Assembly (NCBI GenBank): GCA_036009105.1
Contig: DASYMJ010000297.1
Span: 1 to 7,269, forward strand
Source: JAFAVZ01 sp036009105
GTDB taxonomy: Bacteria > Acidobacteriota > Thermoanaerobaculia > Gp7-AA8
DNA: 7,269 bases
Direction: 5' to 3'
Position numbers and translations under genes: made by a program. The number at the start of each line of letters is the position of its first letter. Positions within the stretch are counted from its first letter, which is position 1. Of the stretch, positions 1-5,353 are shown in pieces. The notes under the pieces were generated by a model. It was given only the letters and a program-made list of their open reading frames with translations, did no database searches and was not told the origin of the DNA.

Positions 1-83
1 GGCGATCAGCGATCAGCGATCAGCGATCAGCAGGACGAAGACGACGCCGCTTCTCCTGATCGCTGACGCTGATCGCTGATCGC
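1..83. repeat. GATCAGC heptamer array forming a long inverted repeat
   Basis: Four perfect tandem copies of GATCAGC (4-31) are followed by a 26-nt centre and then by the same heptamer in reverse complement (about 55-83, with one copy shortened by a base). The two sides can pair into a hairpin of more than 20 bp, and the centre adds AGGA/TCCT pairing. It abuts the stop codon of the response regulator at 84, so it could act as a transcription-terminating or mRNA-stabilising structure. It has no T-tract typical of an intrinsic terminator. The window starts inside or at the edge of the array, so its true length is unknown. Confidence 0.8.
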
Positions 84-482
84 TTAAAAGGCCTCCAGCA
101 ACACCTCCATCAGCCTCAGCAGCTCCTCGAAGCGCTCGTTCGGCTTGCGGGTGAGCGCGACGGCCTCCAACGGCGGCAGCACGGAAGCGGGATTGCGGGT
201 GGTGAGGATGATGGGGAGGAAGGGCTGGATGACCCGGATACGAGACGCGATCTCTAACGCCCGTAGATTGGGCAGGTCGAAATCGAGGAGCACCGCGTCG
301 ACGCCTTCTCTACAGATCGTCGCGGCGGTGGCCTCCTCGGCCCCTTCGGCGGGAGGGATGACCACCGATTCGATGTCCATGAGCCGGAAAAACATGTGCA
401 GCATTTCCGCAGCGGTCCGGTCTCCTTCGACCACCGCCACCCGGCCGATTGAGAAAGGAGGCGCCTCGGCGGTATTCTTCAT
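84..482 (-). CDS. Single-domain response regulator (CheY-like receiver)
   Basis: A 132-aa protein made of one receiver domain and no output domain. Using the ATG at 482, the expected beta3 phospho-acceptor is D67 (LLDFDLP), the switch threonine is T94 (IILTT) and the conserved lysine is K113 (TRKP). The acidic pair is only partly kept: E19-G20-D21 replaces the usual D-D. I chose ATG 482 over an in-frame GTG at 512 because GGAGGAG lies about 10 nt upstream of the ATG and the receiver fold begins only near residue 13. It lies 87 nt downstream of the small HTH gene on the same strand, so the two may be co-transcribed. No histidine kinase is present in the window. The phosphodonor and the partner, presumably reached by protein-protein contact, are unknown. 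Confidence 0.85.
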   Translation of the reverse strand: MKNTAEAPPFSIGRVAVVEGDRTAAEMLHMFFRLMDIESVVIPPAEGAEEATAATICREGVDAVLLDFDLPNLRALEIASRIRVIQPFLPIILTTRNPASVLPPLEAVALTRKPNERFEELLRLMEVLLEAF

Positions 483-569
483 CGAGCCCCAGCTCCTCCG
501 CGATGAGCGCACACCTTTCTCAGCCCTTCCCCGGCGAACCAGCCATCGCCCGATCCGGCGCGGTCGGCG

Positions 570-794
570 CTAGCGCTGTTCGTCCCCTTCGAGGTCGAAC
601 AGGTCGGTCGCACGAACCGGATCGCGGGAGAGTCGCCGGCAGGCCGCGACGATTGCGGCGATGCAGCGGCGCGTCGGCTCCATCCGCCCCATCCGGATCC
701 GCAACAGGTGCTGGCGGCTGTAGCCAGACTCCCGCGCGAGGTGCGCCGGCTTGATGCCTCTGCTCTTCAGATAGGTTTCAAGTCGTGTCGGCAT
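570..794 (-). CDS. Small helix-turn-helix (XRE/Cro-like) DNA-binding protein
   Basis: A 74-aa protein, nearly all of it an HTH domain. Residues 14-55 read IKPAHLARESGYSRQHLLRIR followed by an amphipathic stretch, matching the Cro/C1-type pattern of helix, turn at ESGYS, and recognition helix. The tail (about 56-74) is acidic and has no recognisable effector domain. I chose the ATG at 794; an in-frame TTG two codons earlier is possible. No Shine-Dalgarno is visible. A promoter at 809-837 would start transcription only about 8 nt before the ATG, giving an almost leaderless mRNA. A perfect TGCAA-N4-TTGCA palindrome covers the start-point region, which suggests autorepression. The response regulator gene lies downstream, and an S24-type XRE regulator is divergent. 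Plasmid or phage Cro-like origin is possible, but no other phage genes are seen. Confidence 0.75.
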   Translation of the reverse strand: MPTRLETYLKSRGIKPAHLARESGYSRQHLLRIRMGRMEPTRRCIAAIVAACRRLSRDPVRATDLFDLEGDEQR

Positions 795-795
795 G

Positions 796-837
796 TGCAA
801 TATGTTGCATCGTAGCCGAAGGCAGGATAAGTGTCAA
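796..837 (-). promoter_or_regulatory. Promoter and operator-like palindrome of the small HTH gene
   Basis: Read on the minus strand, TTGACA (837-832) is followed by a 17-bp spacer and TACGAT (814-809). This is a perfect -35 hexamer, the ideal spacing and a 4/6 match at -10. The perfect palindrome TGCAA-TATG-TTGCA at 796-809 touches the -10 and covers the predicted start point (about 802). That is the expected place for a repressor to block RNA polymerase. The link to the HTH protein encoded just downstream is an inference. Confidence 0.6.
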
Positions 838-1021
838 TCCGGCAGTTCGGAGTGGCTGATGGACACCTTCTGCCGCGCAACATACTTCCCACGCAAACGT
901 CTCTGCTGATTGAAGAAAACGCCGCTCGCAACCCGTTTCCGTAACGCCCGCAAAACAATCGCTTCTCCACAGGGGGTAGTTTTCCCTCTTCCGATCACTC
1001 CATGTGCAAGAGTGTCGAGCA

Positions 1022-1193
1022 TGACGTGGTCGTTCCCGCAGGGCAGCGCCAATCCCGAACAGAGACCGGCGCGTGGAGTGGAGACCTTCGCATCCCATCC
1101 TCCTCTCTCCGCACCACGCGCCGGTCCATCTCGCCGAGAGGCGGTGCGATGAGCACCCGCACTCTCGCATCTGCCTGATCTGCGACCACTTCG
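1022..1193. ncRNA. Candidate structured RNA or DNA element: two strong hairpins with a possible closing stem
   Basis: The 795-1247 gap has no convincing gene; its small ORFs resemble no known protein and have poor codon bias. It contains hairpin A, with arms 1064-1084 and 1106-1126 (21 nt each; the outer 13 bp are perfect, 19/21 pair, plus one T-G wobble and one A-A mismatch). Hairpin B has arms 1135-1147 and 1153-1167, 13 bp with two single-base bulges and a GATGA loop. GTGGTCG (1026-1032) and CGACCAC (1183-1189) could pair to enclose both hairpins in a multi-branch junction. The transcribed strand is not clear: there is no obvious promoter pair or T-tract on either side. It could instead be a DNA-level inverted-repeat element. 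I recognise no known RNA family. The rest of the gap (838-1021) shows nothing I can name. Confidence 0.35.
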
Positions 1194-1203
1194 CAATGTT
1201 GTG

Positions 1204-1245
1204 AGTTGCTTACATACTTGGAGATTAGTAACCTTTAAGTTACTT
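1204..1245 (+). promoter_or_regulatory. AT-rich promoter region and operator-like repeats of the XRE/S24 gene
   Basis: The 54 nt before the start codon are markedly AT-rich compared with the surroundings. They carry a perfect inverted repeat AGTAAC-N6-GTTACT (1227-1232 and 1239-1244). A third related half-site, AGTTGCT (1204-1210), repeats AGTTACT (1238-1244) in direct orientation. A weak promoter can be read as TTGCTT (1206-1211), 17 bp, TAACCT (1229-1234), which would put the palindrome over the -10 and start site. No Shine-Dalgarno precedes the ATG. Autoregulation by the XRE protein is an inference. Confidence 0.45.
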
Positions 1246-1247
1246 CT

Positions 1248-2063
1248 ATGCTCGGCGATACAGTTCGTGAAGCGCGCATCCGCAAAGGATTGACTCAAGC
1301 CCGGCTCGCCCGCCTGGCCGGAGTCAGCCGCCGCCATCTCGCCGCCCTGGAGAAGGGGGCGAACGTTTCTGTCCTCGTGCTCCGCAAGGTCGCATCCGTT
1401 CTCGATCTGGCGGAGATCAACCTCGGCGGCCTGATGCTCCGCGCATCGGACGACAAGCCGTCCGTCAACCTGCACCTCCTCGCCGACGCCATCCGCGACG
1501 CGCGAGTCAACAACAGCCGGGTCGACTCCCTCCTCTCCCGCGCGGACGGCATCCTGGGCGGCGAGGCCTCCCCTCCGCCCAGGACGGCGCCGGATGGCAG
1601 CTCGGTCGTCGCGCAGTTCCCGCGCATGCCGCCGCGCGCCATGTCGCTGCCGGCCCAGATGGCGGACGTGCACGAGCAGAACGGCAACTGGACCGAGGTG
1701 CGCACCGCGGGCGTGTTCCGCCAGGGCCAGCCGGTCGATGAGACGGTGACCGAGAGCGTGATCGTTCCCCGGTCGCTCATCGAGCAGGGCGAGATCCTCT
1801 TCCGCGTCTCCGGCGACGACCTGCGCGAGGAAGGCATCGCGGACGGCGACCTGCTCATCGTGCAGCTCCGCCCCAAAGGCCGGGCCGCAACCGGGGAGCT
1901 GACCATCGGCCGCCTCGGCAAGGCGACGTACATCGGCCGCTGGTGGCAGAAGAACGGCCGCAAGGCGCTCGTCTCGGATGGTTTGGGAGAGGTGGCGGTC
2001 GGCCGCAGCGTCCGCGGGCTGAAGGTGGTGGCGGTGGTGAATCAGGTCATCAGGCCGATCTGA
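1248..2063 (+). CDS. XRE-family HTH regulator with a catalytically degenerate S24/LexA-like C-terminal domain
   Basis: A 271-aa protein. An N-terminal Cro/C1-type HTH lies at residues 4-60 (GLTQARLARLAGVSRRHLAALEKG is the diagnostic core). A variable linker follows at about 65-145, and then a domain resembling the C-terminal half of LexA/CI repressors at about 150-270. Family landmarks are an Ala-Gly at 154-155 (RTAGVFRQG, where LexA-type proteins are cut) and VSGDDLREEGIADGD at 187-201, which matches the V-x-G-D-S-M...GI-x-DGD motif. The nucleophile serine is Asp191 here, and the region of the general-base lysine reads TYIGRWW (227-233) with no Lys. The fold may therefore serve for dimerisation or ligand sensing, not self-cleavage. 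The ATG at 1248 begins the HTH directly. The gene is divergent from the small HTH gene. It could be a phage-derived repressor, but no phage neighbours are present. Confidence 0.8.
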   Translation: MLGDTVREARIRKGLTQARLARLAGVSRRHLAALEKGANVSVLVLRKVASVLDLAEINLGGLMLRASDDKPSVNLHLLADAIRDARVNNSRVDSLLSRADGILGGEASPPPRTAPDGSSVVAQFPRMPPRAMSLPAQMADVHEQNGNWTEVRTAGVFRQGQPVDETVTESVIVPRSLIEQGEILFRVSGDDLREEGIADGDLLIVQLRPKGRAATGELTIGRLGKATYIGRWWQKNGRKALVSDGLGEVAVGRSVRGLKVVAVVNQVIRPI

Positions 2064-2069
2064 GGCTGC

Positions 2070-2132
2070 CCCTCATCCCGCGCGAGAACCCTCGCCCCGC
2101 GGGAGCGGGTGGCGCGAAGCGCCGGGTGAGGG
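2070..2132. repeat. Cloverleaf-like palindromic intergenic repeat
   Basis: It lies between two convergent genes (XRE/S24 and DinB). The ends pair over 9 positions (2070-2078 with 2124-2132, one T-G wobble). Inside are two compact hairpins: CCCGC-GGGA-GCGGG (2096-2109) and GGCGC-GAA-GCGCC (2111-2123). The layout resembles dispersed palindromic elements known between genes of high-GC bacteria. Placed between convergent stops, it may help terminate transcription from both sides, although no T-tract is present. Confidence 0.65.
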
Positions 2133-2138
2133 ACGCCC

Positions 2139-2639
2139 TTACGCCCCGCTCCGCCGCTTCACTTCCTCCTCGGTCAGGCCGTAGAGCGGCGGCGTCTCCA
2201 CGCCGAGCATGGACAGATAGAGATAGATCTGGCCGCGGTGGTGGATCTCGTGCTCGATCATCGAGCGCAGCCACTTGCCGATGCGCAGCTCGGCGCCGCC
2301 GGGCGTGGTCGTCTTCGCGTCGAGATCCTCATCGCTCAGCGAGCGGAAGATGGCCATCGACTCCTCATGCATCCGCCCCATGAAATCGAGAATGGCCTCC
2401 CGCCCCTCGGCCAGCTCGCGGCCGTGGCCGGGATAGCGGCTCGGGCGGCGCCGCGCGTTCTCAGCGAACATCCAGCGCTCGATGGAGCCGAGGTGACGCA
2501 GCAGGTCGCCGAGCGTGAACTTGCCTTCGCGGTACGTCCACTCGATCTGCTCCGGCGGGATCACCGCCGCCACGCGCAGCGTCCGCTGCCGGACGCGTTC
2601 GATGTAGTCGGTCAGTTCCGCGGCGTGCGCATCACTCAT
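2139..2639 (-). CDS. DinB-family protein (four-helix bundle, putative metal-dependent enzyme)
   Basis: A 166-aa protein of usual DinB-superfamily length. The expected metal-binding triad is visible as H49 (LLRHLGSIERW), H130 and H134 (MIEHEIHHRGQI). The surrounding sequence is predominantly helical, with LGDLLRHL and HHRGQIYLYL as typical family signatures. Members include thiol-S-transferases and damage-induced proteins of unknown substrate; the specific reaction cannot be read from sequence. The ATG at 2639 starts exactly where family similarity begins, but it has no Shine-Dalgarno. The reading frame stays open upstream, and codon bias in that extension looks coding back to about 2900. A longer product starting at ATG 2876 (245 aa) is therefore possible. 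It is the last gene of the minus-strand block. Confidence 0.85.
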   Translation of the reverse strand: MSDAHAAELTDYIERVRQRTLRVAAVIPPEQIEWTYREGKFTLGDLLRHLGSIERWMFAENARRRPSRYPGHGRELAEGREAILDFMGRMHEESMAIFRSLSDEDLDAKTTTPGGAELRIGKWLRSMIEHEIHHRGQIYLYLSMLGVETPPLYGLTEEEVKRRSGA

Positions 2640-2956
2640 GAACGAGCATGGTACTAGTCGAACCCCATCCCACACCGAGACCGTGCCGTCATCCTCGAAC
2701 ACGAGCTGGTCGGCCGCGGGAACGAGCAGGTGGCCCGACCCGCTGAGCGGCACATGCTTGTAGATCAGCGGCTCGGCGGTACCGATGGCGTATGACCAGC
2801 CCTCGCGATACTGCCAGAAATCGAACGAGATCTCTGCCGTGTCCGGGACAGGCGTGCGCGTATCGAGCAGGACCATGCCGCGGTCGAGCGCAAAGAGCGG
2901 GACGTGAGCAGGAGCAGGGGGAGGAGAAATCGGGATTGCCTGGCCTGCCACAACAT
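2640..2956 (-). pseudogene. Probable small secreted protein, frameshifted and fused in frame to DinB
   Basis: From ATG 2956 (28 nt after the DUF4349 stop) one frame begins with a signal-peptide-like start: basic residues, then FLLPLLLL. Coding-like codon usage then moves to the frame used by DinB around 2885-2910. In that frame it reads ALDRGMVLLDTRTPVPD, continues through WQYREGWSYAIGT and ends near LVFEDDGTVSVWDG. The switch falls in a C-rich, repetitive CTGCTCCTGCTC stretch, typical for an indel. At the 3' end no stop separates it from DinB, and the last few codons (about 2640-2660) lose G/C-ending bias. I do not recognise the family. Possible explanations are a true pseudogene, an assembly error, or a genuine N-terminal extension of DinB starting at ATG 2876. 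Confidence 0.4.
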
Positions 2957-2983
2957 ACGATCGCGATGTTCGACGCGTCCAAC

Positions 2984-3913
2984 TCACGCCGCCCGCCGCC
3001 GCACCATCTTCCACCCCGCATACGCAAGGAGCAGGAAGATGCCGACCACCGGCACCACATAGATCACGAGCCAGATCAAGGCCGTGGCGAGGAACTTGAG
3101 CGCGTTGACCAGCGAGCGGCCGGCGTCTTTCATCACCACCACCGGCTGCCAGCCCGGCTCGACCACCGGCTTCGCGATCGCGTCGGGGACGAGCTCGAGG
3201 TTGATGGTCGAGAAGGCGCTCAGCTGCCCCAGGTACTGCATGCGGCCTTTGGTCGTCTCGATCTGGTTGCGGATCTCGACCAGCTGCTGGTAGACCTCCA
3301 GCACGTCGGACGCGCGCTTCGTCTTTTCCCGCACGGAGGTGAGCAGCTCGCGCAGCTCCGTCTCGGTCGCCTCCAGGTTGCGCAGGCGCGAAGAGAGATC
3401 GACATACTCCTGCGTCACTTCGGTGCTGGAGACGTTCTCGCTCTGCACGCGCACGGCGAGGTGGCGGATGGCGGCGAGCGTCGGCGTCAGGCGTGCGGCC
3501 GGCACGCGCAGGGAAAGCGTCGCGCGCAGCTGCTCGCCATCGCGCCAGATCTTCGAGTCGTTGATGTAGCCGCCGTTTGCCTCCACCGCGCTGGTGATGC
3601 GATCGATCACGGCGCCGGTGTCGCCGACCACCATGCTGATGGTAGCGGTGCGGATCATCATGCGCGGCAGCTGCGGCGTGGGAGGCACGGCGGCCGCGGT
3701 CGGCACCGGAGGCGCGGCACCTCCCACCACACCCGGCGACGACGCGCTCTCGTCCGACATCACGGTCGAAGCGTCCGCCGGCGGCGGCGCCGGCGAGCGC
3801 ACCTGAAATCCGACCGGTAACTGCGGCGCCGCGGCCGGGTCGTTCTTCACGACCTCTTCCTTCTTGCAGGCGACGGCGGCGAGGAGCAACAGCAGTACGG
3901 CGATGCGCTTCAT
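2984..3913 (-). CDS. DUF4349 domain lipoprotein with coiled coil and C-terminal membrane segment
   Basis: A 309-aa protein. Residues 1-16 form a lipoprotein-type signal (KR, then a run of Leu, ending AVAC with Cys16 as the likely lipidated residue, followed by KKEE). Residues 25-83 are a Pro/Ala-rich, low-complexity linker. The DUF4349 domain follows from about 84: RTATISMVVGDTGAVIDRI, the NGGYI motif near 113-117, and ENVSSTEVTQEYVDLSSRLRNLE with a predicted coiled coil over about 170-225. A single hydrophobic span at about 272-298 ends in WKMVRRRAA, consistent with a membrane anchor with a cytoplasmic basic tail. The function of DUF4349 is not known. Envelope location is inferred from the signal and the membrane span. 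It sits 38 nt downstream of the degenerate receiver gene. No clear ribosome-binding site is seen before the ATG. Confidence 0.85.
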   Translation of the reverse strand: MKRIAVLLLLLAAVACKKEEVVKNDPAAAPQLPVGFQVRSPAPPPADASTVMSDESASSPGVVGGAAPPVPTAAAVPPTPQLPRMMIRTATISMVVGDTGAVIDRITSAVEANGGYINDSKIWRDGEQLRATLSLRVPAARLTPTLAAIRHLAVRVQSENVSSTEVTQEYVDLSSRLRNLEATETELRELLTSVREKTKRASDVLEVYQQLVEIRNQIETTKGRMQYLGQLSAFSTINLELVPDAIAKPVVEPGWQPVVVMKDAGRSLVNALKFLATALIWLVIYVVPVVGIFLLLAYAGWKMVRRRAA

Positions 3914-3951
3914 GCATGGTGAGACGCCGAAACAGGAGCGAAGGAAACCGC

Positions 3952-4323
3952 TCAGCAGTCGCAGTAGGTGCGCGCGCGGTCGGCGACGTAGCTCGGATCG
4001 ACCGGCTTGAGCAGCGTCTCATCGGCCCATTCGGCGTAGGAGCGGACGTCCGCATGCGGCTCGCCGAGGATGATCACGCCGCAATGGTCGTTGTCTTCGT
4101 GGTTGTGCAGGTACTCCAGCGCCTTCATCCCCTTGCCGCTGGTGAGATCGAGGTTGATGAGGATGACGCGGAACTTGCGCTGGGCGAGGAGTTGGACGGC
4201 TTCGTCGCCGTCCGAGGCGAACGTGACGGTGAAGTGCTTCTGATCGAGCGTGGCGATGAGCGACTTGCGGAAGGCGTCGTCATCATGCACCACGAAGGCG
4301 GGACAGCTCGGCGTGACAGTCAT
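3952..4323 (-). CDS. Degenerate single-domain receiver (atypical response regulator)
   Basis: A 123-aa receiver-fold protein with no output domain. The acidic pair is present (D14, D15 in VVHDDD), as is the late lysine (K106 in LLKP). However, the residue aligned with the phospho-acceptor Asp of CheY is Asn57 (VILINLDLTSGKG), and the switch Thr/Ser position is Gly87 (IILGEP). The usual Pro after the phospho-site is also missing. D59 lies two residues later and is unlikely to substitute. Phosphorylation-independent action, for example as a scaffold or partner-binding module, is an inference. I chose ATG 4323 over an upstream in-frame TTG at 4344 because GAGG lies 5 nt before it. It is followed by the DUF4349 lipoprotein gene (38-nt gap) and preceded by the macro-domain gene (39-nt gap). 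Confidence 0.8.
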   Translation of the reverse strand: MTVTPSCPAFVVHDDDAFRKSLIATLDQKHFTVTFASDGDEAVQLLAQRKFRVILINLDLTSGKGMKALEYLHNHEDNDHCGVIILGEPHADVRSYAEWADETLLKPVDPSYVADRARTYCDC

Positions 4324-4362
4324 TCCAACCTCGCCTCGCCGCAAACAGCGCGCCAGCGGCCA

Positions 4363-4855
4363 CTACCGCTTGCTCAGCTGGCGCTCATAGGCCCGCGCGA
4401 CCTCGTCGCCGAACGCGGCAAAGAGCACGCGCTCGAGGTTTCCGGCGGCGGCGCGCGTCTCGCGCACGGCGATCTCCGTGGCCCGGTCGACCGGGAAGCC
4501 GTAGATGCCGCAGCTGATGGCCGGAAAGGCGATGGAGCGGACGTCGTGCTCGTGGGCGAGGCGGAGGCTCTCGCGGTAGCAGGAGGCGAGCAGCGCGTCT
4601 TCGTTCGCGTCGCCGCCGCGCCAGACCGGGCCGACGGTATGGATGACGTACTTCGCCGGCAGCCGAAAGCCGGGCGTGATGCGCGCCTCGCCGGTGGGGC
4701 AGGGCGCCAGCTTGCGGCTGGCCATGGCGAGCTCCGGGCCGGCCGCGCGATGGATGGCGCCGTCCACCCCTCCCCCGCCGGCCAGCGCGGAGTTCGCTGC
4801 GTTCACGATGGCGTCGACGGCGAGCCTGGTGATGTCGCCCCGATAGAGCTCGAGC

Positions 4856-4863
<8 letters not shown>
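4363..4863 (-). CDS. Macro-domain protein, MacroD/YmdB-type ADP-ribose hydrolase
   Basis: A 166-aa stand-alone macro domain. Signature motifs in order: DAIVNAANS (17-25), GGGGVDGAIHRAAG (29-42), YVIHTVGPVW, and IAFPAISCGIYGFP forming the phosphate-binding loop. Residues equivalent to the catalytic Asn, Asp and His of human MacroD1 are present (N24, D34, H38). Enzymes of this class remove O-acetyl from O-acetyl-ADP-ribose and can cleave ADP-ribose from acidic residues or nucleic acids; which substrate applies here is not visible. It starts with GTG, and its first 8 nt (GTGGCTGA) overlap the end of the EVE-domain gene, which implies translational coupling. No DarT-like toxin is present in the window. 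Confidence 0.92.
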
Positions 4864-5272
<409 letters not shown>

Positions 5273-5285
5273 GGCGAGAGATTCT

Positions 5286-5353
5286 AAATGTAGGGCCGGC
5301 TCTCCGCCGGCCCAATGTCAATGCCGGGCCGGCTGAGAGCCGGCCCTACATTT
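5286..5353. repeat. Two GGGCCGGC palindromic units in inverted orientation
   Basis: Each unit is a hairpin: GGGCCGGC-TCTCC-GCCGGCCC (5293-5313) and GGGCCGGC-TGAGA-GCCGGCCC (5326-5346). The units face each other, so the whole element is also a large inverted repeat with perfect 19-bp ends (5286-5304 and 5335-5353). It lies between the aminotransferase and the EVE gene. The right end provides the aminotransferase stop codon (TGTAG read on the minus strand). Other copies are at 7081-7105 and from 7256 to the window end. It resembles REP-like dispersed elements and may terminate or attenuate transcription between the two genes. Confidence 0.85.

Noticed and set aside
1..83. Possible CRISPR array
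   Set aside because: The unit is 7 bp with no spacers, and half of the copies are inverted; this is a simple repeat/hairpin, not repeat-spacer structure.
910..1152. 80-codon plus-strand ORF in the intergenic region
   Set aside because: It has no ribosome-binding site, low-quality codon bias, no recognisable motif, and runs through the strong hairpins; structured non-coding sequence explains it better.
834..1673. 279-codon minus-strand ORF across the intergenic region and the XRE gene
   Set aside because: It is antisense to the recognisable HTH/S24 gene, is rich in Arg/Gly/His without domain pattern, and its opening exists mainly because stop codons are rare at high GC.
570..2063. Prophage immunity region (Cro-like plus CI/S24-like repressor)
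   Set aside because: Apart from the two regulators, no integrase, excision, replication or structural phage gene is seen, and flanking genes are housekeeping-like. A domesticated remnant remains possible but unsupported.
2139..4055. A 638-codon open frame spanning DinB and the region of the DUF4349 gene
   Set aside because: The DUF4349 lipoprotein occupies 2984-3913 in another frame with clear signal peptide, domain and membrane segment. The long frame there is arginine/alanine-rich shadow typical of high-GC DNA. Only the DinB part, and possibly its short upstream extension, is coding.
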